From positions 16,599,501 to 16,663,500 of the forward strand of contig JAWQUS010000008.1 of assembly GCA_036365455.1 (NCBI GenBank): a stretch of 64,000 nt of DNA, read 5' to 3'. The notes below the pieces were generated by a model. It did no database searches and was not told the DNA's origin. It was given only the letters and a program-made list of their open reading frames with translations. The stretch comes from Macrosoma leucophasiata. Lineage: Eukaryota; Arthropoda; Insecta; Lepidoptera; Hedylidae. This document shows positions 46,288-58,900 of this stretch, piece after piece. Both the position numbers and the translations under genes were made by a program. Every line of letters begins with the position of its first letter. Positions within the stretch are counted from its first letter, which is position 1.

Positions 46288-47185
46288 TGAGTGCAGCGCG
46301 CGAACATCTACATTCTAAACTTTTTTACTGTTCTGTGACGTAGATAAATAATATGTTTAATTACGTTACAAGCATAGCTGCATTTTCTTAAATTATTGTT
46401 ACAATATGAGTATTCACTTCTTTTAACATATTAGAATGGCCTGATTGGCACGTATATTCATAGATTTTTAAACCCAAATGTCTTTATATTTTTGTTAATA
46501 GCCCTGTTACACTTTCTCCACGTATAAACGGAATTAAGAGTTCATTGCCGTATTTGCTCAACAACAATAAATGTAGTTGAATTGAGATATCAATGAAAGT
46601 AACTTCAAAACTGCCGACAAGATAACTATCACCGGTCAGTTTTCTGATATTTGCTGGAGGAATCTCAACTGGTACTATTTCATTCCCCCAAAAAATGCGG
46701 TATAACATTACATATGTACGTACATAAAGATCTCATCTCTTTCAAATGTACAATTCTGGCACAAACTGTGCGTCGCCATGCCGCCACTGTCACCTCTGAA
46801 GTCTACCAATTTGCTTTCACTGGAAGACTAATAGCACTAACATCGCATGCGTTGCTCGTATAGCTTCAGCTATTATAGCTATGACACCCACTATTATGAG
46901 CCTACAGCGTATATCAACTAGAATTATTTAATTTCTTTTTCACTACCATAATATTTAAATTCCATTGTCAAGTGAGCTGAGAGATAATTTCGCATTTTTA
47001 TTTTCTTTTGCGTATACTAAAAATACAGATTCTATTTTACATTCAAACAGCTCTTTCGTTGGCAATTTAAAGCCACAAGTAACAATTTTATTCTGTCGAT
47101 TGTGAAAGAAATGTAATTGTGTGTATATGTATATACATTTCACTCATAATGTAAGTCAAATCCATTCGAATAGCACTTTGTTATA
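46288..47185. other. Intergenic DNA, nothing recognised
   Basis: Short chance frames only. Confidence 0.4.
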
Positions 47186-47419
47186 GGTCGCGCCACGTAA
47201 AAAGAACGCTGGAAGAAAGTAGAAGGGATGTGTTCGCGCATCGGTACACTCGCGCACGAAAGTACTAGCCCTATTGGTTTATTTTTGATCTAGCTTTCGC
47301 TTGCGGTTTCGTGTATTGGTAGGCAGATTGAAAACTATATTACATAGAATAACATAAAATGAAATAAAAACACATGACGCGCAGCTTGACCGCCAGCGTT
47401 CTTTTTACCTGGCGCGACC
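47186..47419. mobile_element. MITE with ends GGTCGCGCCACGTAAAAAGA
   Basis: 234 bp; right end is inverse of GGTCGCGCCAGGTAAAAAGA, then AACGCTGG on both (one difference in 28). TATA directly on both sides is a possible target duplication. Confidence 0.8.
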
Positions 47420-49337
47420 TATATCTTGCCTATCGAATACAATCTATATAAATAACAACGCGAAATAAACCAGTGATAATTCGGACAACGGTCAAAGCCG
47501 TTACAGTTCAAGGTGAGCAAATATGGGAAATGCTCCCACACGACCTGTCACGGACTATACGTATTATTTGGCACTGAAAAACAAACTATACATATCTACA
47601 TATATATATTTATATCAGAGAAAAAATACATTTAATTGGAACTTTAAAACGAACATAGCCCTAAAGGCTATAAATAATACGACTTCAACCGTGCCACGTT
47701 GCGATCTCGCATCAATATTTGTCCTTCGTTTCTCGCTCTAAATCTTATCAAACATATACAACGTGAGCATTCTCTTTCAACCTTTAGTTTCATAAAAGTC
47801 GTCAGTCTTTATACAGCAAAGGAATATTGTTCACCGTAAAACTCCTAGATACATAATACAAATATTACATACTCATTGTACAATTATGCATGCTCGGAAC
47901 AATTATTGTACTCGCCAATGGCTTCACCTTTTTGTGACAGCGTATTATCGCAATGCTTAGTAATTTTGTACTAGTTTTGCAATAAATAGTTATAGTATCG
48001 GCACTTATAATACTTAAATCTATATATCAAGAGTATTCGCTGGTAAACACATGACAGAAACAAGTATCTCCGAAAATAGTTACGAATGTCTGAACAGAAT
48101 GTTAGTTTCTTTGGCTTATATTATTTGTGTAAAATATTTTATTAGTAATCTATTTTTATCAGAATATTCGCTGTGCTTGCCTTATTTGAAAGGGGGTCCA
48201 GTCACTTTAGAATTCATACAGTTTCTGCTCACGCATACAGTTATATTAAAATACATGATTGCACAAGTCACTTTAAGCTATAATCAAATATTGGAATGAC
48301 GTCAGCTTATTCGTACATATATTGATGACTTATTTATAAAACAGATGTTCATTAAAGGGATATGCTTGGGAACTTAAGATTATGCCACATGTGCTCGATA
48401 AGATAATATCGAGTAATTTGTCGATAGTTGCAACATTGGTCCGAGTTATAGCCGAACAGCAAATGTGGTATAACCCTGTAGTCGTGAAAATTGATGAAAG
48501 CGACAATAGTATAGAGTTGAAAAAATAGTGAGTACTATATTAAGTAGTGTTTTTTGTAGTCACAATGGAGCGTCATGTCAGTTGCACTCGATCACGTCGA
48601 GTGTGTGATGTAGGCTCGAAGGAGAGGCCGATAAAACGCCCTTCGATGTTTATCTGAAATAAATAAACATAATTATGGAAATAAGCAGAAACAAAGAAAC
48701 ATCATGATTGGTTAAAGATTTTTTTTTATTTGAACAAAGTATCTTAGTATGTTAATTATTTTAGCCATCCTCTTATAAGTGAGTGATAAATGGCTGTTTA
48801 ATTTTGCGTGTCCCATGCAGATATCACTTCGTCAAGCCCAATATACTCGAATATTCATGAACGATCTACAATTTGACCAAACCATTTTACTGTTCCATTT
48901 GATTGTGGAGTTTCTAATGTTAACTATATTCAGTAGAATTATGTGACTAATATGTTCAAGCCCATGTTGTTGCTGGCTTTTCATAGACTTATGTTTAAAA
49001 AATTCGTGGCCTCGTTATGGACAAAAAACAATAACTTTTTATAACTAAGCCGAAGTGTAATAATGAGCCGCTCCACCTTAATCTCGGGACCTTCACGCAA
49101 AGTCGCTTAAGGAGATGATAGAAAGTGTGTGGAGTGTCGAACATCTCGTCTTCACAAATCTCCCATGCATTTTCTAAATCATCACATTTTTATGAATATA
49201 CGCCTACTTGTTTGACAAATATCGATCGTTGTAAACTTTTTAGAAGAGATTTTTGTCTAGCAGTGGAAATCTTCCGACTGAAATGATAATAAATAATAAA
49301 TAAGAGTTCTTCTTGTAGACAAGTAAAAATAAACAAG
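47420..49337. other. Intergenic DNA, probably including the Abl 3' end
   Basis: No gene seen. A LINE-tail remnant (GAGATTTTTGTCTAGCAGTGG, then TGAAATGATAATAA) lies at 49246-49290. Confidence 0.4.
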
Positions 49338-49344
49338 TTTTATT
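49338..49344 (-). terminator. Possible Abl poly(A) signal AATAAA
   Basis: On the - strand AATAAA lies about 380 nt after the Abl stop and is followed by T/GT-rich sequence. Other AATAAA words occur farther on in this AT-rich DNA, so the choice is tentative. Confidence 0.3.
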
Positions 49345-49641
49345 AATTAAGCCATAGGAGCATTATAATACGCTTTTAAAAAAATATGACAGTTTTTATA
49401 TTGACAGTGCCAAGCCTGCTAAAGTATGAGGGATAGTTCATTGATTCAATGCGTAAAACCTAAAATTCATGTAGCTAAATTTCTCTTATTTCATTTCGTT
49501 CGCCATTTCGTACTAGTCGCTCATTTCTCGTTACTTTTAGCAGAAGTTAAAAGTAACGCGCATCGTTAAATTAAATAAAAGTGGCAAGAATTCCGCACAG
49601 TGATCTTGACATCGTCAGCGAGCGAGTTACGTGTGGACCAG

Positions 49642-49722
49642 GAGAGAGTGAGAGAGTGAGTGAGTGAGAGAGAGAGGGGAGGGAGAGTGAATGAGAGAGA
49701 GAGAGGGGAGAGTAAGAGAGAG
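49642..49722. repeat. GA-rich simple repeat directly after the Abl stop
   Basis: GAGAGTGAGAGAGTGAGTGA and related units; on the Abl strand this is a CT-rich tract that begins at the stop codon and forms the first 80 nt of the 3' UTR. Confidence 0.8.
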
Positions 49723-49986
49723 TTACCTGTGGACGATGGTGGCTAGGTCCCTGAGCGCCTGCTCGACGCCGTCGGCGAGGTGGTGGTGGTGTGGGGCGGG
49801 CGAGGCGAGCGCCCGCGCTTCGTGCTCAAGTCGCGCGGCGGCCGCCCGCAGCTGCAGACGTTGTTGCGGCGCACACCGGCCGCCGGCCGCAGCCTTCGCA
49901 CACGCGGTGCCTAGCCGCGCGAGACGCTCCGATGTTTGCAACCGCCAGAGTGAACCGCGCCCGCCGCCACCGCACCCGCGACGCAC
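49723..49986 (-). CDS. Abl: Abl last exon: end of F-actin-binding domain, stop
   Basis: Acceptor GCAAAAG, 87 codons and stop TAA at 49723-49725. It is unusually rich in Ala, Arg and Leu ([35 protein letters not shown]), with HHHH before the last helix, which ends RDLATIVHR. The end matches human ABL1 (EISDIVQR-stop). The middle matches only as amphipathic helix, so the domain is divergent here. Confidence 0.88.
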   Translation of the reverse strand: MRRGCGGGGRGSLWRLQTSERLARLGTACAKAAAGGRCAPQQRLQLRAAAARLEHEARALASPAPHHHHLADGVEQALRDLATIVHR

Positions 49987-52900
49987 CTTTTGCAATTGTT
50001 TTAATTGGTCAACGTGAGATTGGAGGCTATACGCTCATGATATTAGAGAGTAGAGTAGAGTACCAGAGAACGAGCTTGAAAGCGTACTACGTTCACTACC
50101 GCAATCTAAAGGCTGCCAGGTAACCATATTTTATTAAAAAAAATAATTAAAAACATACTAGCGGCCATATTTTGATAGGCAATCTACAAGAACGTGTACG
50201 GTTTTACGGTCTTTCCTCGTTTCGAATTCTATCAGTTAGTGTCGGTTTTTGGACGTGAGGGTGTAAAGCAAATAATCAAACAACGGGCAACGGAATAGGA
50301 ATGGTCAGTTTCCACTCGCCAAGCCTCAATCAAGGCTTCAATACCCCGTGGATGGAGAGAGAGAAACAGAAAGCTAACAAGCTATGCTAAATATAAAAAA
50401 ATAATACCTCGTTTGTACACCACTCCAGAGAAGCTCTTAGGGCCGCTAAGGCATCGCCATCTTCGCCATCAGTAGTCAAAGGTGGAGCGAGGGGCGTAGC
50501 ATAAATGCCGCCTTTGCCTAAAGGCCTCGCTCGGACTGCGGGCTTGCTAGCGACTGCAGGTTTGTCATCCCCACGCCGTGTCTGCAAGCTCCCACTGCGT
50601 CCCAGATGACCAGCCCCTCGTTCCTCAGGAGATCCTTCTTCACTCTCTTCGCCTTTTGGCCTCATTTTGGGACTCAATCGCTCGTCAGTCTCTTTACTCT
50701 CCCAAAGTTTCTTCAAGCTACTGATACTGCCAGTGCTTCGTCTTTTATCGTCGTCATCGCCGCCGCTCGTATCCAGCGACCCACTCTCGGATCGCTTTTT
50801 GTCCGAATCGTCGCTTTTGCTGGATGCATCTTTCCTAGAGTCCTCAGGCGAACTTTGATCAGCTTTTTTCGCGCTTCCATTTGTAGCTGGCGTTCCGCTA
50901 TCCACTTTTCTCAAACGTGATTTGAAGTCAATAATAGACCGACCTTCATCCGGATCTTTAGTCGAATTGTTAATTTTATTCGTGTCAACTTTCTTTAGCT
51001 GCGATTTGAAATCAGTACTCGTTTTTAATTCGGGTTCTGGTTTCTTTTCAACATTGTTACTATAGGAAGTTTTCCTAAGGCTCGCTTTGAGATCTATAGG
51101 CGACACGGTTTCCTTACCGTTATCAATAATAGGTTTGGGAGCTTCGGTCCGCTTATCTGTCTTACGAAGCGCTTCCATGTTTAAGCTCTCCGATAGCTCC
51201 GAAACCAATCGAGTCACCGGATCGCCGAATGATGTGTGCATCTCGACGACTTCGTTGGGCGGCGGGGATTCTTTCAATTTTTGTTTTTTCTTGTCGGCTC
51301 GCTCCTTTATCTCGGCGACAAGTTTGAGTTCTAGCATCTCCTTCATGATCTGCTTGGCAGGTTTCTCTTCAGGCTCGGGGCGCTCCGGGCCCGGCGGGGT
51401 GTCTTCGGGGCGTTCGGCCGTGTCGGTACCGGCGTCCCGGCAGCAGTCGGGCGGCGGAGGAGGCGGAGGCGGCTGCGCGGTGTCCTCGGACGGAGGCGGG
51501 AGATCGGGTGGAGGTGGTGGGAATTCGAGCTCGGCCAGCCTGGGTCGAGGTTTAGCCGGGCTATTAGTGAAGGAGCGAAGGGGCGGCGGGGCGCGAGAGG
51601 CGCGCGGGGAGGCGGGTGCGGGCGCGGTGACCCCACCGGAGGAGTTGGAGCGAATCATGTGGGGCTGGGCCCGAGCCGTCCGGGGCGACAGGGAGCGCGC
51701 CTCGTCGTGTTGGGCCTCTCTGGCGGGCCCGGCGCACGGCGCCGCCGCCCCGCTGCCCGCACCACCGCTCTGACGCAGTGATTCTAAGAAAGCCCCGATG
51801 CGAGCGCCCTTTGGTAAGGTACCGTATCTATTAATAGCGCGCTTTACATTCTGTACTTCGAGTGCTGCTACTTGCACACCTTGCTGCAAATCAAATTAAA
51901 GTGTTTAAGAAAAAAAGGATAATAATTTAAACAATAATTATTATCAATAAGGTATATTAAAATTTTCCAAATAACAATGATATTTTTGTCAATTCTACTC
52001 ACAGATACTTATTTTATACGTTTACATTTACCAAATGTATCCGACAGCGGCATTCGACATGTAAAATAATATTTTTAGGCTTCCGTGATACAAAAGAAAA
52101 AATACGGCACTCTAACAGGATCATTAGTGAATCTGTCTCTCTGTCACAGTCAATTACCTTCAATATTACTGGAAATTTGGTACACATGTCAGATGTCAAT
52201 GAGTAACCCAAAGAAAGCACAACGATTACTTTTTACATTGAAAATTATTATTTATGCATATTTTATGAATATCGAAGGCTGAAACAAACCTTGGGCTGCA
52301 TGTCGTGCGGCGGGGCGTGGTGTTGCGGCGGCTGAGCATGGGCGTGGTGCCGGCGCTTGGGCCGATGGCGGTGCTCGCCGGCGCCCGCCGACTCGTCTGT
52401 GTCGGGCGTCGCCTCCGCCAACGAGCCCTCAGACGAGGCCTCGCGACCCCCACCCCCACCGCGACACCCGCCTTACACAAATTTCATACAATCAATATTT
52501 TGTCTTAGTTATAATATACACACTGATATTTAAATTGTCGTTTTCCCGCGGCAGAACGATTCACCTTAGTAGTATTATCGAAACAAGAGATGAAAATATT
52601 TCTTTATTTTACTCTTTACTACCGTAATTTGAATAACATATATATACGAGTAATGACACAAAAGGAAAATTTAACGCTTTAAGCGCTCTCTAAATGTAAT
52701 TGTGTTGTGTTGATGTTGATTGCCTCGTTGGCCCAATGGTCGCAATCGTGATGATGAAGCCTGAGGTGCTGGGTTCGATCCCCAGGCCCCAGGAAAATCT
52801 GTTAGGAAATCGGTTTTTTCTGTGAGGAAATTCCCAGTAGCCCGATATCAGAATTGCATGTTTACGTGAGATAGCGTCTCTTGCAATCCCACTTATTCAA

Positions 52901-55900
52901 ATTTGATTACATTGAGTGCCTATTTTTATTACATTTTATTGCTCCCATGACAATGGTCTAACTTCTAGTCACAAATATCACTCACTTAAGTGATTCAAAG
53001 GACTCGTACATTACGGGATTATGAACTAAAGGTATGATTCACTTATGTTGTAAGATAACACAAAAATATGAATGCAATAACATGACTGCCGTTTGAAGAA
53101 AATGTTGACTTCTACGACTGACTTCTGCATTCAAATGAGTGATTTTAATGTCATACGTAATACTGGAGCTGCAACTGTCTGATATTACTACTAAAACACA
53201 TAGTCTGCTTTTATTAAAAGACACAGTTTGAAGATAAAAATAACACTATTTATTCAAAATTAAGAACTATTCAGCACTGAAATGGCAACAATTTTACTGT
53301 CATATCCGCTGGCTTGCCCGTGACAACTAGTAGTTAACAAACCGAGAATTTAGAATCGACCATGTCAAGTAGTAGTTAACATAACCTTGAAGGCGGCTTT
53401 GCCCGTGTTAACTGGTAATTGACATTGCATTTCACTCAGTTATGACCATGTCAACCTGTGGTTAACATCGCTCCCGCCGTCGAAAAAGCTGATTCTACCC
53501 GTCTTTATCGCTCGAAGGCCTAATTTGTATTATTTGTCCCGTTTCTTCGTGAAATTTCCCCTTCACACACAACCAGTCAAGCATTCAAGCCATAGACAAA
53601 AGTCAAGAAAAAAAAAAAACGTTCCGTCTCACTCCAGTTTGGCGGCGCCAGATATTGGTATGGAAACAAAGGCCTTTTAAATAATAAATATCTATGAACA
53701 AGTGATCATTTTTTTTCTTATTCTATTATTTATTATATTGACAACATAATCAAAGAATAAAAACCATATGTAATCGCTTTTATTTTTGAGGTATGAGCTT
53801 TTGAATACAAGACGAGCTTCAAAACGCCCTACTTCTAAGTTCAGCACAGCATAACTCTGCACCAAAGACGTAATTTGATAAACAAAAGATAACATTGTTT
53901 AGCTAGTTTCATAATAAACATAAATATATATATTACTTGACAATTTTTTTAACAAATTGAGTCACAAGAATCGATTTTGTGAAACCAAACCCGGGCGCTG
54001 ACGGCGCAAAAAATGGCGGGGCAAAGTAGGGTCGTCACGTTTTTCTTCGTGGGACATTTGAGGTAGGCACGCGCTGAGGGCCGGGGCAAAGGCACGTTGC
54101 TAGCGGGGGCAAGCGAGCGGATAATCAATTTTTCATTTATTATAAGTAATTAAAAGTTGCTTAGAAATACTATGATAATTAATGTAAATACGGGCAATTT
54201 TAATACATTAATTAAAAATATCAAACAAAAATATATTTATATAAATTTCAATAATTAAGATACATGATTGGACTAAGAATTAATGAAATTACAACTACAT
54301 ATAATATAAACATATATTGAATAATAAAATTTAAAATAAGTCTATATGGTACAAATTAAATAAAATATATTTATACATTAAGTAAATGATAATGTTATTT
54401 CAAAGAAATCTAGGAGTATGTTTTCTATATTGCACAATTTAAATATAAAATAAGGGTGGAGGAAACACAAAGCAACACCTACTACGTACTAAATAGTAAA
54501 ACCATCTAGAACAGCTAGAACATAGCAAACTTCGATCCCGTTACGTACTCCAGTGAGTTAAGGAAATTCACTAACAGGAAATAATAACGTATATATAGCA
54601 ATAAAATTATTATAAGTAGACAAAAGGGGATGCATGAAAGAAAGACTCATTCCCACAGGCGACCTCTAAAGTCAACTATGCAATTGCGGACACATTTACG
54701 CAACGTGACAGGCAATATCCAATTTTTTTATTACTTATTCAAAAACATACAATATTTAAGTAAATACCGAAATATTGAGACGTTACATTAACTTGAACGA
54801 GTTTATGTGGCAATGGCCATGGTTCTGTTGTTTTTACATATTATTTATTTGTTACGATAATGTTAAACGCATATTAGGCATTAACTTCTATATTAATTCC
54901 TAAACAAAAGACAGTTCCAAGAAGCCGAGGGGTATTTTTAAAAGTATATTCATCAGTTCAATCGAAAGACGTCCACAATTGGACAAAAGTCTTCTCCAAA
55001 GACGCTCACAAAAATGTTGTGTCACATACATCGACGACACAACACAGCTTCCACATATATTACAATCACAAAAAATATGGCAAGTAATCTGGTAATTACA
55101 TTTTATCTATTGAATGCGTTATAATAGGTTGGGGAAAAAGTCTTTTCGCATTATAGTATGTATGAACTTGTAATAAAATCTCTTTGGCTGTAGTATTTGT
55201 ATCTGGCTAGTTTTGGTATCATTGAAAGTTAAAATTTTAAAGAACATTATTCCAAATTCAAATTAGGCAAATGTGTGATTTTCATTTGTTTTTCGTACTG
55301 TCAAGATGAGTGAATCTAATGAAGAAATTCGATACATTTTAAAATTTTACTACAAAAAAGGTAAAAATGCAACGCAAGCAGCGAAAAATATTTGCGATGT
55401 TTATGGACCTAGTGCAGTGTCTGTGAGAGTAGCACAAATTTGGTTTAAGCGTTTTCAATCCGAAAATTTTGATGTCAAAGATGCACCTCGCTCTGGTCGC
55501 CCTATTACGGATAAAATGGATGCCATTTTTGAAAAAGTGGAGCAAGATCGACATATCAGTAGTTACGACGTAGCTGAATAACTGAGAATTGATCACAAAA
55601 CAGTTTTGGCGCATTTGAAAAAACTGGGTACAAAAAAAAGCTCGATATTTGGGTACCTCACGAGCTCACTGAACGAAACCTAATGAACCGTGTACTCATT
55701 TGTGATTCTTTATTACGACGTAATGAAACCGAATCATTTTTGAAGAAGCTGTTAACTGGTGATGAAAAGTGGATCACGTACGACAAGAACGTGCGAAAAA
55801 GGTCGTGGTCAAAGGCCGGTCAGGCTTCACAGACTGTGGCGAAACCCGGGTTAACTCGCAATAAGGTGATGTTGTGTGTGTGGTGGGATTGGAAGGGCAT

Positions 55901-58900
55901 TATTCATTATGAGCTATTACCACTAGGCAGGACTATCGATTCTAAACTCTACTGCGAACAACTGATGAGATTAAAGCAAGAAGTTGAGAGAAAGCGGCCG
56001 GAATTGATCAACAGAAGGGGTGTGGGTGGTGTTTCATCATGATAACGCTAGACCTCACACATCTATAGCCACTCAGCAAAAATTAAGAGCGTTTGGCTGG
56101 GAGGTGTTAATGCATCCGCCGTATAGTCCTGACCTTGCACCTTCATATTTCCACCTGTTTCGGTCTCTTCAGAATTCTTTATGCAATGTTAGGTTAACAT
56201 CACGAGAGGACTGCCAAATCCACTTGTCGCGGTATTTTGATGAGAAGTCCCAAAATTTTTATAACAATGGGATCATGTCCCTACCTACAAGATGGCAAAA
56301 GGTTATCGAACAAAATGGTACATACATACTTTAGTTAAATTTAAATAAACTATATTAAAAAATGTTTTAAATTATCTTAAAAAATGCGAAGAAACCTTTT
56401 CCCCAACCTAATTTTTATCCGTCACGTTACGTAAAATGACTAGGCATGACAATATAAAAATGTTAACACACAGTACCCAATTCTATCTCGTCTTAAATAT
56501 TTTTTTCTCAAGAATAATTATTATTTACAAGTAAAGTTAAGATATGGCTTATAATTAAGACAGGACAGAAATGTGGCCACTTTTATTTTCTTTTTAATTT
56601 ATATGAACATTCCAATTTATATAACGATTAACTCTTTGTTATTAATTCTATCGCAAAAGTTTTATCTTTTATAAAATAAGATAAATATAATCACAAGGCA
56701 GGATCGTCTCTACCCGAAACCAATCGTATACTTACAAAATGTTCGAACCTATCGCTATACACCTGAGCGAGCGGACAAACAGACAAAAAATACTAATTTA
56801 AAAGGATGCATAATGTCGAACTTACTCTTAACATCTCATTTACAAATAGCCGGTAAGTGTTAATAACAGTGGTAGTAACCACGGCTAACAAAAAATAAGG
56901 AAACAATATAATAAAGAATAACATTCCAGTCATCATTTCGTAGCATAAAAAACAGAATATTTATATAAATAAGAATATAATAAGAAGCCAATAGCAGAAG
57001 CGAGAGGTCTGGAAAATGAACAAGGAAATGCGCGGGTACATGATGAAATAATTAAAATATTAAAACAGTTATTTCATGATTAATTTGCAAGCTAGACCTT
57101 AGGACAATACAACATTTATAAAGATGCATAAAGTCGAAAATTTAAATTTACGGGCGACGTAATACAATAATGTATTGCCTCTTAAGTTACCGCTCATTAT
57201 GTATTATTAATCCACCATAAACTACTACAAACTTTTGTAGTTAAATTGAACAAAATCAATTGCAGTTCAGTATAAATTGATGATGAAAAATAAATAAAGG
57301 TACAATACTTTCACATCAAATAAAAATAGCGAAGCTAATGTAGATCAAATTAAATTAATAATATACATGTGTCATGATACTGGTAATATGAAATAAATAT
57401 ACTCTTAACTTAATAGATTATTCAGATTAATTGCTATATAATAGTTGTCGAAGAAGTGACATCTGAATTATAAATGAAACAGTAAATAATTTTAGTCAAG
57501 TTGCCATAGTGAATAATAATATGATAAACGAGTGAAAGTGGCAATTCGGCATACTTGTTTGATGTCCAATTTAGGAAATCAAATAAATTCATTGTTTTTC
57601 AAGTTCTTAAATAATGTAAATATTATGAAAAATAATGTTATATATAAAATTTTCGTGTCACAGTGTTTGTAACAATACTCCTCCGAAACGGCTGAACGGA
57701 TCATTATGAAATTTCATGGTGTATATTTGGCAGGTATGAGAATCGGCTATAGTCTATTTTTTATATACCTAAATGGTAGGGGTGATTATGCCCAATTTTT
57801 CGATTTTTGAACATTTAATTGTTTTAAACCTTTAAGACGATACGAAGTTCGTCGAGGCAGCTAGTATAATTATATAAATATCAAAAATATCAAAGTAAGT
57901 AAACTGTAATATTATAAGTTAATTAATAATCATACGTATATAAGGTAATATTATAAGTATCTTGTGGGGGTTGTAATATATAAATAATGGTGAACTATGA
58001 CATAATTTTTCAACCTTCATGTCGGTCTAGAAAGAGATAAAAAATAATATAATTACTTATGCGAATATAAGTAGTACACATAATATCATAGAACGTATTA
58101 TTATAAAACAAATTAAATTATTACTACATAATGAAATAAGAAATATATATAATGAACTATCAACACAGAAAGATACTGACGGAATCATACTTTCAATCAG
58201 TTTGTGAGTCGTGTAACTTACTTTTTACTGTAATCGCAACTTCCAAAGAGATTTAATTCATGAATCTTTATTTGGTGGTATAGGAGAAACATAGAGCAAC
58301 ACGGGCCACCGGCCGCGGCGGACCAGAGGGGAGTAGCCATATGCAGGCTTTCCCCTTTGTCGAAATACAAGCACAAGAGTTCTTATGCCTGTCGCCTAGA
58401 TGTTTAATGTGTGCGTGAAATTGTTAATGTATGCTGTTAAGTCGAGGTGTGAGTTTCGTAGTAATAGACAATTTTAGTAGTGTGTGTGCGTGTTGTTTGG
58501 CCCGTGTTGCTCTATGATGAGAAAACATGTTATGAGTAAAACGGTGTCTCGAAATAATAAACACAATCTTGTGATATACTGAAAATATTTGTTTTTGTAT
58601 TATTTGTAAAATTAAACATGTGATGACATTGATTTTATTTTATCTTGCGCAACTAGACAAATGTATGACAAAATATGTAGCCCTAATTATTATGTGTGTA
58701 TGTGCAAGGAACTGACCATTGAGAGAAGCGAGTCCGTCGTCGTGCCCGACGTGCTCTTCCACCGCGTACTGGGACTCGCGGAAGGAACTGCACGACGACA
58801 GCAGGCTGCCGATAAAACTATTTTGTTCAACCAATAAAAAAGTTGGCTATTATATTAAAATTTCGGTTTTAACCACATTATAAATGTATTGTAACATATA

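Noticed and set aside
49691..50123. + strand frames over the GC-rich region
   Set aside because: Shadows of the last Abl exon.
51087..51773. 228-codon open frame on the + strand
   Set aside because: Shadow of the Abl tail exon, which is certain on the - strand.
53318..53472. CRISPR-like array
   Set aside because: Units are degenerate, without unique spacers, in a eukaryotic intron.
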